DNA of 64,000 nt from positions 1 through 64,000 of the forward strand of contig NZ_JAMZEA010000010.1 in the NCBI RefSeq assembly GCF_024172125.1. The letters run 5' to 3'. Every line of letters starts with the position of its first letter. The first letter of the stretch is position 1. The notes beneath the pieces were generated by a model. That model ran no database searches. It was given only the letters and a program-made list of their open reading frames with translations, and was not told the DNA's origin. The position numbers were made by a program, and so were the translations under genes. This document shows, piece after piece, positions 25,087 to 34,446 of this stretch. The stretch comes from Actinomadura rupiterrae (GTDB lineage: Bacteria; Actinomycetota; Actinomycetes; Streptosporangiales; Streptosporangiaceae).

Positions 25087-25676
25087 GGCTGGTCGCCGGG
25101 CTGTCCGTCGGCGACCGGAGTGAGCGCGCTGATCCGCCAGTCGCGCGCCGAACCGTCCGCCTCACCCGGGTCGTTTGTGCGGGTGGCGGTGACGGTGAAG
25201 GCCTGGGTGTCGGTGCTGGCGGTGCCGTCGCGCAGCAGGTGTTGGCGGCCGGTGACCGCCAGGATGACCGCGCGGGATTGCAGGTCCTGGACAGCGGTGA
25301 CCTGGGCGTCGGCGGTGGCTGACATGTGGTGGGCGTGGCGGTCGGCCAGCACGGCGGGGTCGGCGGCGGTGCGGGCCAGTTGCTGGTAGAGGGTGTCGTC
25401 GGTGAGGGGGCGCAGCGGCGTCAGGTAGGCGTCGGGGGTCTGGTCGTAGCGGTAGCTGCCGTAGGCGGTCACGAACCGGCGGGCCAGGTCGGCCACTGCG
25501 GCCAGTTGGCCGGGTGGGATCGGCAGCAGCGCGGTGATGTTTGGTGCGGCGTCCACGGGACGGCCCGGTGGAGTGGTGCGGCTGCCCGAGGTGAGGGTGG
25601 TGTAGGCGACCAGGGCCAGGGCGGTGCCCAGCAACAGGCCGGCCACAAGGTGGCTGCGTCGGATCACCACGGTCAT
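25083..25676 (-). CDS. Single-pass membrane protein, VirB8/TcpC-like conjugation component
   Basis: The product has 197 residues, with ATG 25674-25676 overlapping the upstream stop. One N-terminal membrane helix (LVAGLLLGTALALVAYTTL, residues 9-28) precedes an extracytoplasmic domain (ADLARRFVTAYGSYRYD; ADAQVTAVQDLQSRAVIL; RDWRISALTPV). The pattern of helix plus curved sheet fits the NTF2-like fold of VirB8/TcpC, which scaffold type IV secretion channels. The family call rests on topology and operon position; no unique motif is visible. Confidence 0.6.
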   Translation of the reverse strand: MTVVIRRSHLVAGLLLGTALALVAYTTLTSGSRTTPPGRPVDAAPNITALLPIPPGQLAAVADLARRFVTAYGSYRYDQTPDAYLTPLRPLTDDTLYQQLARTAADPAVLADRHAHHMSATADAQVTAVQDLQSRAVILAVTGRQHLLRDGTASTDTQAFTVTATRTNDPGEADGSARDWRISALTPVADGQPGDQP

Positions 25677-26548
25677 GACGGACCCCCGGTCGGCGTGGTG
25701 AGGCTGATGAGGGACTGGCGCTCGCCGTCGGCGCCGACCGGCAGCCACACCGGCCCGGCGGGGTCTGCGGTGAGGGCCGCCAGGGTGGTGGCGACGGGGA
25801 TCGGCGGGGTGCCGAGGGCTTGGTGCAGGCCGTATTCGCGGTGCGGGCCGGGGAGTTGGAACAGCACCGGCAGCGGGCTGCCGGTGTCGTGGGCGAGTTG
25901 GACGTACCGGTCGACTTTGTGGGTGAGGGTGTCGAGGGGTTCGGTGCCTAGGTCGATTTCGGCGAAGAAGCCGGTCGTGCGGTCGTGGTCGCGCCAGATC
26001 CCGTAGCCGTCGGGGCGGATCAGGTCGCCCCAGGCCTGGCCGCAGCGGCGTTCGGGCCACCACAGCGTCAGCTCCCGGTCGGGGTCGCCGCGTGCGGCAG
26101 CCGCCAGGCGGGTGAAGAAGTCGTTGACGGCGACGGTGTGCGGCAGTGCGCGGGAGAACGCCAGCTGGAGCGCGTCGTCGGGCCGGTACGGGAGCTCGGT
26201 GAGGGTGACCTCGCGGCGTTCGGCCAAAAGCAGCGCCCCGGCTTTGTCCAGCACATAGTGGTGCGGCGCCGACCCGACCAGGGTGAGGGGGCGGAACCGG
26301 TCCACGGCGCGCAGCTCGAACAGGGTGTGCAGCCGGTGGCGGGCGCCGGAGTCGGTGTCGAAGGCGAGCCGCCTCAGCTGCCCGGTGGTGAGGACGCGGT
26401 GTTCGGCGAGGGCGGCCAGGATCCACCAGTCGCGCGCCGTCAGCGTCTGGTGGAGGCGTTTGAGCAGCGGGAACGATACGCGGGGGCGCGGATGCGGGCG
26501 GGCCAGGCCGCGTCCGACATGGTTGGCGAGCTGGCGCGCGGTGTGCAT
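25673..26548 (-). CDS. Replication-relaxation family protein
   Basis: This is a 291-residue protein, start ATG 26546-26548 after AAGGAG. The N-terminal winged-helix region (TARDWWILAALAEHRVLTTG then QLRRLAFD) and the following HYVLDKAGALLLAERR match the Replic_Relax family. A nuclease-like C-terminal part carries RPDGYGIWRD and FFAEIDLGTEPLDTLTHKVD, whose D...E-x-D...K pattern resembles a PD-(D/E)XK core. These proteins occur on actinobacterial plasmids and are thought to act at DNA processing for replication or transfer. It is the only candidate DNA-processing gene within this operon. Confidence 0.8.
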   Translation of the reverse strand: MHTARQLANHVGRGLARPHPRPRVSFPLLKRLHQTLTARDWWILAALAEHRVLTTGQLRRLAFDTDSGARHRLHTLFELRAVDRFRPLTLVGSAPHHYVLDKAGALLLAERREVTLTELPYRPDDALQLAFSRALPHTVAVNDFFTRLAAAARGDPDRELTLWWPERRCGQAWGDLIRPDGYGIWRDHDRTTGFFAEIDLGTEPLDTLTHKVDRYVQLAHDTGSPLPVLFQLPGPHREYGLHQALGTPPIPVATTLAALTADPAGPVWLPVGADGERQSLISLTTPTGGPS

Positions 26549-26553
26549 GGCGA

Positions 26554-28854
26554 TCACTCCTTGCGGAAGACCGGCGGCAGGTAGCCGGCGGCGGCGCCGG
26601 GTGGTGCCGGCAGCGGCGCCGGCGTCTCGGGTGGGGGCGGGAGCGCGGCGGTGCGGGCGGCGAACATTTGGCGTAGTTGGTCGGCGCGGCCGGGGATGGG
26701 CGGCGGTAGCGGCCGGGTGCGGAAGGTGAAGGCGGGGGTGACGGCGTTGTCGACGATGAGGCGGGCGGCGGCTTGGAAGGCGTCCAGGTGGGCCAGGTCG
26801 TGGCGGGTGAGCTGGGGGTGGACGTGGCGCTGGTGGAGTTCGGCGTCTTCGGGGGAGACGGCGAAGAAGATCTTGTTGCGGGCGTTGGTGGAGACCTCTT
26901 CGCGCAGGTTCTTGGGGATCTGCGCCATGTCCTGGTGCGCCAGGACCAGGCCGAGGTGGAAGGCGCGGGCTTCGGCGAGCAGGTCTTCCAGGCTGCGGAT
27001 CAGGCCGAGGTAGTTGAAGGCCTCGTCGATGTAGACGGTGGCGTCGCGGCGCAGGTGTTCGCCGAGCTGGACGCGGTGGGTGGCGTACTCCCACACCGCC
27101 GCCAGCAGGAACGAGCCGAGCAGGCGGACGGTGTCGCTGCCGAGTTCGCCTTTGGGGATGCGGATCAGCAGCAGCCCGCCGTCCAGCACGGCGGCCAGGT
27201 CGATGGCGGTGTGCGGTCGGGCGATGACCGCGCGGACGAAGGGGCGCAGCAGCAGCGCCCGGAGTTTGTTCTGCACTGGGGCGATCGCAGTGGCCCGGCC
27301 GGGGTGCGACAGGTGGTCATACCAAGCCCAGAACTCGGCCAGGACCGGGTCGTCCAGCCGGGCCCGCACGTCGGCGCGGTAGCCAGGGTCGGTGAGCAGC
27401 CGCGACACGTCGGCCAGCGACGCGCCGGGCAGCGTGGTCAGCGACAGGCAGGCGGCGCGGAGGATGTCGTCGGTGCGCGGGCCCCAGGAGTCGGCGTACA
27501 TCTGCCGGAAGGTGGCGACCACGCTGTCGACGGTCAGGTGCGGGTCGGGGCCGGCCAGCACGTTCACTCCGGGCGGCGGACCGGGCTGGGCCGGGTCGAT
27601 GAGGATGGCGCGGTCGGCGATCTCTAGGGGGAGCCGGTCGAGCAGGTCGATGGTCTGGTCGCCTTTGCAGTCCAGCACGACCGCGCCGCGTCCGGCGGCG
27701 GCATCGTCCAGGATCCACTGGGTGAGCAGGGTGGTCTTGCCCGAGCCGGTCGCGCCGGACACGTGCACGTGATGCCGGGCCCCGGCGACCGGCAGCGCAA
27801 CCGTGCGGGGCGTGCCGGCGTCGGCGTCGCCGAGGATCTTCACGGCGGGACGGGCGTCCAGGACCGGGATGATCGGCGGGGGCGGGATCGCCCGTGCTCC
27901 GGCTCGCACCAGTCCGGGCACGGCCTGGTCCACCGGCAGGTGTGCCAATGCCGCCAGTTCCGGCACCGACAGCAGCGCCCCGTGCCGCAACCGGCGGGCG
28001 CTCATCCGGGTGGCCAAGTCGCGGCAGGGACGGGGGCGGAGACGGTTGTGGCGGCTGGTGAACAAGGCGAAGCTCGCGGCGATCGCCTCGGCGCGCGCCG
28101 CCAGCGGTGAGGGGGTGGCGGTGTCCCCGACCTGGCCGGCGGCGTAGTACAGCGTCGCTTCGAACCGGGGATGGGCGGCCTTGTCCAGCGCCGCCTTGGC
28201 CTGCGCGGTGCGGCCCGCCCCGGCCGCGCCCTCCGTCATCCGGGGCGCGAGCACGTCCACCGGACGCACGCGTCGGCCCCGCCCGGTCGGCAGGCCGCCG
28301 CCGGAGCGGGCGGCCCGCCACCACGAGGCCGGACGCACCAGCACCTGCACCAGGGCCACCTCGCTGGGTTGACGCGCTGCGGCGGCCGTCAGCAGTGCGC
28401 GCAGCGGGTCGGCCGTAAAGTCGCTGCGCAGCGGCAGTGCGTCCGGACGCGCCAGCCGTAGGCAGCCACCCGCGAGGATGGTCGACGGCGGGAGCACCGC
28501 GCCGCAGTCGCGGACGCGCGTGTGCGCTCCCGGCCAGGCGGCCTCGACGGCTTGGGCGACCGCGTCCGCAGCGACTTCGGATGGCAGCCACAGCCCGATC
28601 TGGACACCGTCGGCGTCCCACTGGTATTCGAACGCCAGACACGCGCCGCGCGGCAGGGCGAAACCCGCCAGGTGCGTCCACAACGTCACCGCCCCTGACA
28701 GCGGCGAATCAGGCGGCGGCAAGATCTCCACCCGCACCCCGCCCGGCGCGGGGCCGCAGCGGCGTGCGGCGCGCAGACGGCGGGCGGCTAGCCCGAGCAG
28801 CCCGCTGCACACCAGCAGCGCCGCCGGCACCCAGACGAGCGTGGTCCCGGTCAT
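26554..28854 (-). CDS. VirD4/TraD-like type IV coupling ATPase
   Basis: This is a 766-residue protein with an N-terminal membrane segment (LVWVPAALLVCSGLLGLA). After a 300-residue extension comes the motor: Walker A VSGATGSGKTTLLTQ near residue 380, GAVVLDCKGDQT, Walker B TVYIDEAFNYLG near residue 610, and the motif LAHQDMAQIPKNLREEV. Such ATPases bring DNA to the secretion channel and pump it. The stop overlaps no gene, but only 5 bases separate it from the replication-relaxation gene downstream. A Pro-rich C-terminal tail follows the motor. Confidence 0.9.
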   Translation of the reverse strand: MTGTTLVWVPAALLVCSGLLGLAARRLRAARRCGPAPGGVRVEILPPPDSPLSGAVTLWTHLAGFALPRGACLAFEYQWDADGVQIGLWLPSEVAADAVAQAVEAAWPGAHTRVRDCGAVLPPSTILAGGCLRLARPDALPLRSDFTADPLRALLTAAAARQPSEVALVQVLVRPASWWRAARSGGGLPTGRGRRVRPVDVLAPRMTEGAAGAGRTAQAKAALDKAAHPRFEATLYYAAGQVGDTATPSPLAARAEAIAASFALFTSRHNRLRPRPCRDLATRMSARRLRHGALLSVPELAALAHLPVDQAVPGLVRAGARAIPPPPIIPVLDARPAVKILGDADAGTPRTVALPVAGARHHVHVSGATGSGKTTLLTQWILDDAAAGRGAVVLDCKGDQTIDLLDRLPLEIADRAILIDPAQPGPPPGVNVLAGPDPHLTVDSVVATFRQMYADSWGPRTDDILRAACLSLTTLPGASLADVSRLLTDPGYRADVRARLDDPVLAEFWAWYDHLSHPGRATAIAPVQNKLRALLLRPFVRAVIARPHTAIDLAAVLDGGLLLIRIPKGELGSDTVRLLGSFLLAAVWEYATHRVQLGEHLRRDATVYIDEAFNYLGLIRSLEDLLAEARAFHLGLVLAHQDMAQIPKNLREEVSTNARNKIFFAVSPEDAELHQRHVHPQLTRHDLAHLDAFQAAARLIVDNAVTPAFTFRTRPLPPPIPGRADQLRQMFAARTAALPPPPETPAPLPAPPGAAAGYLPPVFRKE

Positions 28855-30617
28855 GAGCCGCCTCGCAGCACACGCAGGGACTGGGCGGCGGAGCGTTCGG
28901 CCGGGTCGCTGGTAACCATTTGGTGGTCGCGGTCGGACGCGATCGCCTTGAACGGGACGCGCTGGCGTCCGGCCGCCAGCAGCCCCTCGCCGGTCTCGGC
29001 GGCGGCCAGGAACGCCGCCTCGCCGGCCGACAGGTGGAACACCTCAGCGACCCGGTCGATCACTTGCGGCGCCTGCCGCAGCAGGATCTGGGTGGCGGCG
29101 TTGGCGATGACCGACCGGCCCAGGTCGCTGCCCAGCAGGTCGTCGACGTCCTGGGTGATGCAGGTCAGCCCGACCCAGTACTTGCGGGCCGCCTTGGCGA
29201 GGCGGTGCAGGAACCGGGCGCCGTGCACGCTTTGCATCAGCAGCCACGCCTCGTCCACCACTACCAGCCGTGGACGCAGGTCGGTGGGGTTGGTGACGCG
29301 CCGCCACACCCAGTCCAATGCGAGCAGGTGCCCGACCGGTTGCAGCTCCTCGGGCAGGTCCCGCAGCGAGAACACGATCAGGTGCGCGTCGGGGCGGGTG
29401 GTGGTCGGCCCGTCGAACAGGGCCCGGTGCGTGCCGCGCACGAACGGCACCAGGTGCGCGGCCAGCTCTGCACCGTCGGGATCGGCCGCCAGCACCTCCA
29501 CCAGGTCGGCCAGCAGCGGCGCTGGACGTCGCCAGGTGCGCGGATCGGTGGTGATCCCGGCCTGCTGGTAGGCGGCCATGATCGCGGTGTCGAGTGCTGC
29601 CCGCGCTCGTGCCGGCACCTGGTCGCCGACCAGCACCCCCGCCAGGGTGTGCAGGAACAGCGCGCGGCGGGTCAGGGCGTCGGGGTGCGCGGCGGAGGGA
29701 AGGTCGAAGGGGTTGAGCCGCACCTGCGGAGCGCCCAGATGCACATACGCCCCGCCCAGCTCCTCGGCCAGGTGCGCGTACTCGTCCTCGGGGTCGATGA
29801 CGGCGGCCTCGACCCCGGCCAGCAGGTACCGCTGGGTTTCGAGTTTGGCCAGGTAGGACTTGCCGGCGCCCGAGCGGGCCAGCAGCACGCTGTTGTAGTT
29901 CTCCTGGGCGAACCGGTCCCAGACCACCGGCGAGGACGAGGCCAGGTTGATGCCGTACAGGACGCTGGTCGGCCCGCGCGTTCCGGTCAGGTCGGCGGAT
30001 CCGAAGGGGAAGCACGCGGCGGCCGCGTCGGTGTCGAAGATCCGCCGCATGCGCAGTAGGTCGGTGCCCAAGGGCAGGCAGCTGACCCAGCCTTGCCATT
30101 GCCGGAAGGTGACCGGCTGGGCGTCCAGCAGCAGCGAGGCGGCCAGCGCCCGCACCCGCGCCGTCTCGGCCTCCAGCTCGTCGGGGTCGGCGGCGTGCAC
30201 GGTCAGATACAGCCCGATCCGGAACAGGCGGCCCTCGGCGCGGGCCAGGCGTGCCGCCAGCTCGGTCGCGTCCTCGACCGCGGCCTCCACGCCGGGGTCC
30301 TGGAGGCGGCCGTGGTCTGCGGCGGCGCGGCGTTCGGACTCCAACCGGCCCCGCTGGCGCCGCAGTCGCGCGGCGGCCACCGCGGCGGGCACCGGCTCCA
30401 GGTGCAGCGCGATCTCGAGTTGCCCGGGGTAGGACAGCAGCGGCTCCAGCCACCCTGCCGCGACCTCCGCCGGGTATCCGGCGACCGCGAAGCTCGCGCA
30501 CACCCCGCCCGGCAGCTCCAGCCGCCGCGCCATCACCTGCATCCCGGACGGTCCGACTGGTGCCCCCGGCCGCCGGTCGACCGCGGGCCCGGAGGCGATC
30601 TTGATCCAGCGGTTCAT
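28851..30617 (-). CDS. VirB4/TraC-like conjugation ATPase
   Basis: This is a 588-residue protein, ATG 30615-30617 after AAGGAG. The N-terminal part (SFAVAGYPAEVAAGWLEPLL) is the PrgI/VirB4 interaction type. The motor carries Walker A LLARSGAGKSYLAKL near residue 268, ALIDPEDEY-like AAVIDPEDEYAHLAEE, Walker B PRLVVVDEAWLLMQ near residue 455 and the TQDVDDLLGSDLGR switch. VirB4 powers assembly and substrate transport. It overlaps the VirD4 gene by 4 bases. Confidence 0.9.
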   Translation of the reverse strand: MNRWIKIASGPAVDRRPGAPVGPSGMQVMARRLELPGGVCASFAVAGYPAEVAAGWLEPLLSYPGQLEIALHLEPVPAAVAAARLRRQRGRLESERRAAADHGRLQDPGVEAAVEDATELAARLARAEGRLFRIGLYLTVHAADPDELEAETARVRALAASLLLDAQPVTFRQWQGWVSCLPLGTDLLRMRRIFDTDAAAACFPFGSADLTGTRGPTSVLYGINLASSSPVVWDRFAQENYNSVLLARSGAGKSYLAKLETQRYLLAGVEAAVIDPEDEYAHLAEELGGAYVHLGAPQVRLNPFDLPSAAHPDALTRRALFLHTLAGVLVGDQVPARARAALDTAIMAAYQQAGITTDPRTWRRPAPLLADLVEVLAADPDGAELAAHLVPFVRGTHRALFDGPTTTRPDAHLIVFSLRDLPEELQPVGHLLALDWVWRRVTNPTDLRPRLVVVDEAWLLMQSVHGARFLHRLAKAARKYWVGLTCITQDVDDLLGSDLGRSVIANAATQILLRQAPQVIDRVAEVFHLSAGEAAFLAAAETGEGLLAAGRQRVPFKAIASDRDHQMVTSDPAERSAAQSLRVLRGGS

Positions 30618-31534
30618 CACCGCGCTCCTTGGGTCACTTGGTCGGGTGCGGCCCATCCGCTGGTGGCGGGCAGTGGGTCGAGCGGATCGACCGCGGTGGC
30701 CAGCAGCGGCGCCAGCTCCCCGCCGTCCAGCCGCCGCACGGTGATCTCGGCGGCGGCCAGCGTCCGCGCCGCCGCCTCCACCCGCTGCACGGCCCGTTCG
30801 GCGGCCTGCCCGCGCCCGGCGGCCGGTTCGGTGAACACCAGCAGCACCTGGCGGCGCAGCAGCACACTGCCCGCCTCCAGTTCCAGCAGGAACCGGGCGT
30901 GCTGCCGCGCGGCCTGCTCCAGCGCCGGATGCGCCAGCGCGGGGGCGTTGTCCTCCAGCGCGGCCGCCAGCGGCGCCAGGTCCACCCACTGGGCGCGCAC
31001 CACGATCTGCACCGGCGCGGTGAGGGAGTTGAGCCAGCGCGCGAACGCCGCCACCAGCGCCCGCTGCTCGGCGGGGGTGCGGAAGGCGAACCCGACGGTG
31101 GACGCCTCGGCCACCACCGCCACCGCCCCCGAGGACAACTCCAGCACCCCGTCGGCGCCCATTGCGGTGACCGGCAGCCGCACCGCCGCCACCCGGCCCG
31201 CGTCGGGGAACCAGGCGGAGGTGTCGACCAGGCCCTCGGGGGCCAGCACCTGCCGGTGCGGGCTGCGGGCGAAGCGCCAGGCCGCCAGCAGGTACCGGTC
31301 GGCGCTCAGCCCCTCCCACTGCCCCAGCGCCAGCACCGCCCCGCCGGCCGCCACCACGATCAGCGCCGCGACCGTCACCGGCCACGGCAGCAGCTGTCCG
31401 ACCAGCAGGTACATCAGCCAGCACAGCGTGCCGGTGCTGGCCAGGATCGCCACCTGCCGGGCCGACCACGACCCGATGAGGTGGTCCTCGCGTTCGATAT
31501 CGGCGGGCAGCCGCACACTGGGCGGAGCGCTCAT
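30617..31534 (-). CDS. PrgI-domain membrane protein
   Basis: This is a 305-residue protein, start ATG 31532-31534 after GGAGG; TGATG overlap links it to both neighbours. Residues 1-80 hold the PrgI signature: a charged N-terminus (VRLPADIEREDHLIGSWSAR) followed by two membrane helices (VAILASTGTLCWLMYLLVG, TVAALIVVAAGGAVLALG). A soluble domain of about 200 residues follows. In Gram-positive conjugation systems PrgI proteins sit at the inner face of the channel near VirB4 and VirB6. Confidence 0.8.
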   Translation of the reverse strand: MSAPPSVRLPADIEREDHLIGSWSARQVAILASTGTLCWLMYLLVGQLLPWPVTVAALIVVAAGGAVLALGQWEGLSADRYLLAAWRFARSPHRQVLAPEGLVDTSAWFPDAGRVAAVRLPVTAMGADGVLELSSGAVAVVAEASTVGFAFRTPAEQRALVAAFARWLNSLTAPVQIVVRAQWVDLAPLAAALEDNAPALAHPALEQAARQHARFLLELEAGSVLLRRQVLLVFTEPAAGRGQAAERAVQRVEAAARTLAAAEITVRRLDGGELAPLLATAVDPLDPLPATSGWAAPDQVTQGAR

Positions 31535-33354
31535 CACGGTGACCTCCACCCCGGGCCCTGCGGCGGTCGCGGCTGCGGCCAGCGGCCGCGCGGCACCGGC
31601 CGCGGCCGGTGCGGCGGCTGCTGCCACGGCCCGGCATAGGGCGCCGGCCACTGCTGCACCGGCGCGTCCGGCGGCCCCCACCGCCGCTGCTGACGATTCG
31701 ATTCCGGGCCCGACCCCGGCCGCGGCTGCACCCGCCGGTACCACTGCAGATCCGGCGGCAGCCACCGCCCCTCGGGCCGCGCCCAGCGCGGCTGCGGCGC
31801 CACCCCGCCCGGCCGAGGCCCATCCCCGGCGCTGGGGGAGGGCGGCACCGGGGGAGAGGTCGGGCGCGCCGCCCATCCGGCGCGATACCCGCCGCGCGCC
31901 GGTGCCTGCGGACGCGGCGCGGAATGCCGGGGACGCACCACCCGCCGCCCCGCACCGGCGCCCGCGGCCCGTCCCGCTGCCCCAGCAGCCCCGGCGCCGC
32001 CGGACACCGCCCCAGCCGCCGCAGCACCCGCGCCCGCGGCCCGGCCGCGCCATCGCCCCCACCATCCGCCGGACGGCCCGCCGCCGCCCCGCGGACCCCC
32101 GCCAGATCCCGCTCCTGGGGCAGGTCCGGAACCCCAGCCGCCCCAGAACCGGCCCAGGCTGCGTTCGGCGCCGCGCAGCAACCGGCCCGCCGCCAGCCAC
32201 ACCGCCATCCGCACCAGCAGCGGCGACCGGTGCCCGGTGCGCTGCAGCGCCATCCGGAACGCCCACACCGGCACCTTGACCATCACATAGATCAGGCACA
32301 CGGTGACGATCAGGTTCACCACCTGCCCGCCCGGCAGCAGCCCGCTGGCCTGGCGGCCGTCGGAGTTGCTCAGCACCCGCACCGCGATGATCAGCGACAG
32401 GGACTCGACGACCTCCACCGCCAGCACCGCCGCCAACAACCGCCACCACGCCCGCGCCACCGCATCGGTCACCGGCAACGCGTGGCAGGCCAACGCCAGC
32501 GGCGCCGCCACCACCAGCAGCAGCGTGACCACCACCCGCACCACCAGCGCGACCATCAACGCGATCAGCAGCACCAGCCCGGCCAGCTCCAACAGCAGCA
32601 CCAGCCACCCGCCGCCCAGCACCGGCGTGGTCATCGTCATCAGCAGCGACCGCAGCGCCCGGCCCAGATCGATCCCGCGGCCCAGCAGCGCCACCGAGAC
32701 CGCGTTGCACACCCGGATCGCCCAGTCCACCACCGACAGGCTGGAGGCGGCCGCGACCATCCCGATCACCAGCCGCGGCGCGATCTCCCGCAGCGCGTAC
32801 CGGGTCTGCACCGACTCGTGCGCCATCACCAGCACCCCGCCGGCCACGATGAACAGCACGTAGCAGGCGATCGCGACCGTCAGCGACGCCGTCCACAAGT
32901 CCCGCACCCGCGGTTGGGCCGCCAGATCCGGCGTGGTCAGCGGCGTCTGCACCAGCACCGCCGCCAGCTCCCCGGCGGTCGAGCGCACCACCCCGTCCAC
33001 GAACGGCCGCACCAACCCACCCACCAAATCGCTCCCACCGCCCGAACCCCCACCGTTGCCACCACTCCCGCCGGGCACCGGCGGCACCGCGGGCGGCGAC
33101 AACGTGATCTTGGGGGCGGGCAGGTGCGGCAGGCCCGGCCACGACGGCGGAAACCTCCACCGCGACCCCGGCCCAGGCGGCGACGCCGACGGCGAGGGAG
33201 CCGACGAGGTGGTCGGCGCTACGGCAGGGGACGGCTGCGGTGAGGGCGCCACGGCCTCCGCAGGAGCCGCGGCACCGAGGACGATCACGCCCGCCACCAG
33301 CACGATGGCGACCAGGCCGCTGACCGCGCGAGACCCGTCCCGATAAGAGGTCAT
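31534..33354 (-). CDS. VirB6/TrbL-like polytopic channel protein
   Basis: The product has 606 residues; ATG 33352-33354 overlaps the upstream stop in ATGA. It has an N-terminal signal (VSGLVAIVLVAGVIVLGAAA), a Pro/Gly-rich stretch and then about six membrane helices between residues 140 and 390 (SLTVAIACYVLFIVAGGVLV; LVLLLELAGLVLLIALMVAL; VVRVVVTLLLVVAAPLALAC). The last 200 residues are a disordered Gly/Pro/Arg-rich cytoplasmic tail. This arrangement is typical for VirB6-type channel subunits of Gram-positive systems. Confidence 0.8.
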   Translation of the reverse strand: MTSYRDGSRAVSGLVAIVLVAGVIVLGAAAPAEAVAPSPQPSPAVAPTTSSAPSPSASPPGPGSRWRFPPSWPGLPHLPAPKITLSPPAVPPVPGGSGGNGGGSGGGSDLVGGLVRPFVDGVVRSTAGELAAVLVQTPLTTPDLAAQPRVRDLWTASLTVAIACYVLFIVAGGVLVMAHESVQTRYALREIAPRLVIGMVAAASSLSVVDWAIRVCNAVSVALLGRGIDLGRALRSLLMTMTTPVLGGGWLVLLLELAGLVLLIALMVALVVRVVVTLLLVVAAPLALACHALPVTDAVARAWWRLLAAVLAVEVVESLSLIIAVRVLSNSDGRQASGLLPGGQVVNLIVTVCLIYVMVKVPVWAFRMALQRTGHRSPLLVRMAVWLAAGRLLRGAERSLGRFWGGWGSGPAPGAGSGGGPRGGGGPSGGWWGRWRGRAAGAGAAAAGAVSGGAGAAGAAGRAAGAGAGRRVVRPRHSAPRPQAPARGGYRAGWAARPTSPPVPPSPSAGDGPRPGGVAPQPRWARPEGRWLPPDLQWYRRVQPRPGSGPESNRQQRRWGPPDAPVQQWPAPYAGPWQQPPHRPRPVPRGRWPQPRPPQGPGWRSP

Positions 33355-33689
33355 TGCCCCACGACCTTCTGCAACAGCACCAGCAGCAGCGGCGCCAGCA
33401 CCGCGATCGCATAGCCGATCGCCGCGTTCTTCAGCGCGTTCTTGGCCTTGGACACCTGCTCGGGATTGCCGCCGGCGGTCAGGTACAGCACCCCGGCGAT
33501 CGTCAGGAACAACGTCGCCAGCGCACTCAGCAAACTCACGATCAGCTTGGTGAGGTTGTTCAGCACCGTGTTCAGATCGGCCGGAGCGCCCAGCGGCGCC
33601 GCCCATGCCGCAGCGCCCGTCCCCGCCGCCACCAGGCCGGCCGCCGCGACCAGCACCACCAGCCGCACCAGCGCCTTGAGCATCCGCAT
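33351..33689 (-). CDS. VirB2-like pilin / TrbC-type small membrane protein
   Basis: This is a 112-residue protein; ATG 33687-33689 sits 8 bases after AAGGAG, preferred to GTG 33695 which is too near. A signal peptide (VRLVVLVAAAGLVAAGTGAA) is followed by two membrane helices (LIVSLLSALATLFLTIAGVL and IGYAIAVLAPLLLVLLQKVV) joined by LTAGGNPEQVSKAKNALKNA. That loop is the hallmark of the T4SS pilin family in Gram-positives. Confidence 0.85.
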   Translation of the reverse strand: MRMLKALVRLVVLVAAAGLVAAGTGAAAWAAPLGAPADLNTVLNNLTKLIVSLLSALATLFLTIAGVLYLTAGGNPEQVSKAKNALKNAAIGYAIAVLAPLLLVLLQKVVGQ

Positions 33690-33831
33690 GGCCACGTCTC
33701 CTTCCGGGCCGACATGCGCTGCCTTCCAGCGGGCCGCGGGGCCCCGGGCCTCCTTCGGTGGTGGGCGGGCGAAGAAGACCCGGACGCGATGGCGCCGACG
33801 ACCCCGCGGCCTAGCCCTGGAAAAGCCCTGC

Positions 33832-34428
33832 TCATTCCAGCAACGGCGCCACCGAGGCCTCTTCGGGCACCAGCCGCCGAAACACCCGCGCCATCACCTC
33901 AGCAGCGCCTGACTCGCGGTCACCGAGCGCCGTGCACAACCGCCACGCCCCAGCCCGGTGCGCCGACCACAACAGCCGCGCCTCCACATGCCGCCGTTCC
34001 AGATCCGCCAGCCGCAACCCGGTGACCAACCCCGTCACGACCGCCGACTCCACCTGACCCCGCAGATCCCCGACAGCCTCCAGGCCATCGACCAGGCGCG
34101 CGACGATCCGCCGCAACCGCGGCTCGGCCACCCCCAACGCCCCCACCAGCCACACCGGGTCACCCGACCGAACCTGCAGCGCCAGCTCGCGCCAGATCCG
34201 CTCGCGCACCAAGCACCCCACCACCGGATCCAGCAACTCCCGCCGCACCTGATCCAACGACAGCGACGGCACCGGCAACGCCGACTCAGCCACACCCGGC
34301 AGCACCGGCGCCTGCTCCGAACCCACCACCACCGCAAACGCCGCCGCGATCAGATCCAGCGCCCCGAACCCAGCCACCGCACCAGCCCGGTGCCGGCCCA
34401 AGACCCGTTCGTCCTCGAAACCACGCAT
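33832..34428 (-). CDS. Hypothetical protein at the head of the conjugation operon
   Basis: This is a 198-residue soluble helical protein, start ATG 34426-34428. Repeating hydrophobic helices (SLDQVRRELLDPVVGCLVRE; RRIVARLVDGLEAVGDLRGQ) suggest a dimer or bundle. A 143-base gap separates it from the pilin gene. It may be a regulator or accessory of transfer; no motif supports a firm call. An imperfect inverted repeat lies just upstream. Confidence 0.6.
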   Translation of the reverse strand: MRGFEDERVLGRHRAGAVAGFGALDLIAAAFAVVVGSEQAPVLPGVAESALPVPSLSLDQVRRELLDPVVGCLVRERIWRELALQVRSGDPVWLVGALGVAEPRLRRIVARLVDGLEAVGDLRGQVESAVVTGLVTGLRLADLERRHVEARLLWSAHRAGAWRLCTALGDRESGAAEVMARVFRRLVPEEASVAPLLE

Positions 34429-34446
34429 GCCCCGATGAAGCCAGAC

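Noticed and set aside
28851..33606. Very long open frames on both strands across the conjugation operon
   Set aside because: At this GC content shadow frames stay open for kilobases. The proteins with motifs, ribosome sites and overlaps are all in the minus frames listed; the others are Arg/Pro/Gly-rich without motifs.
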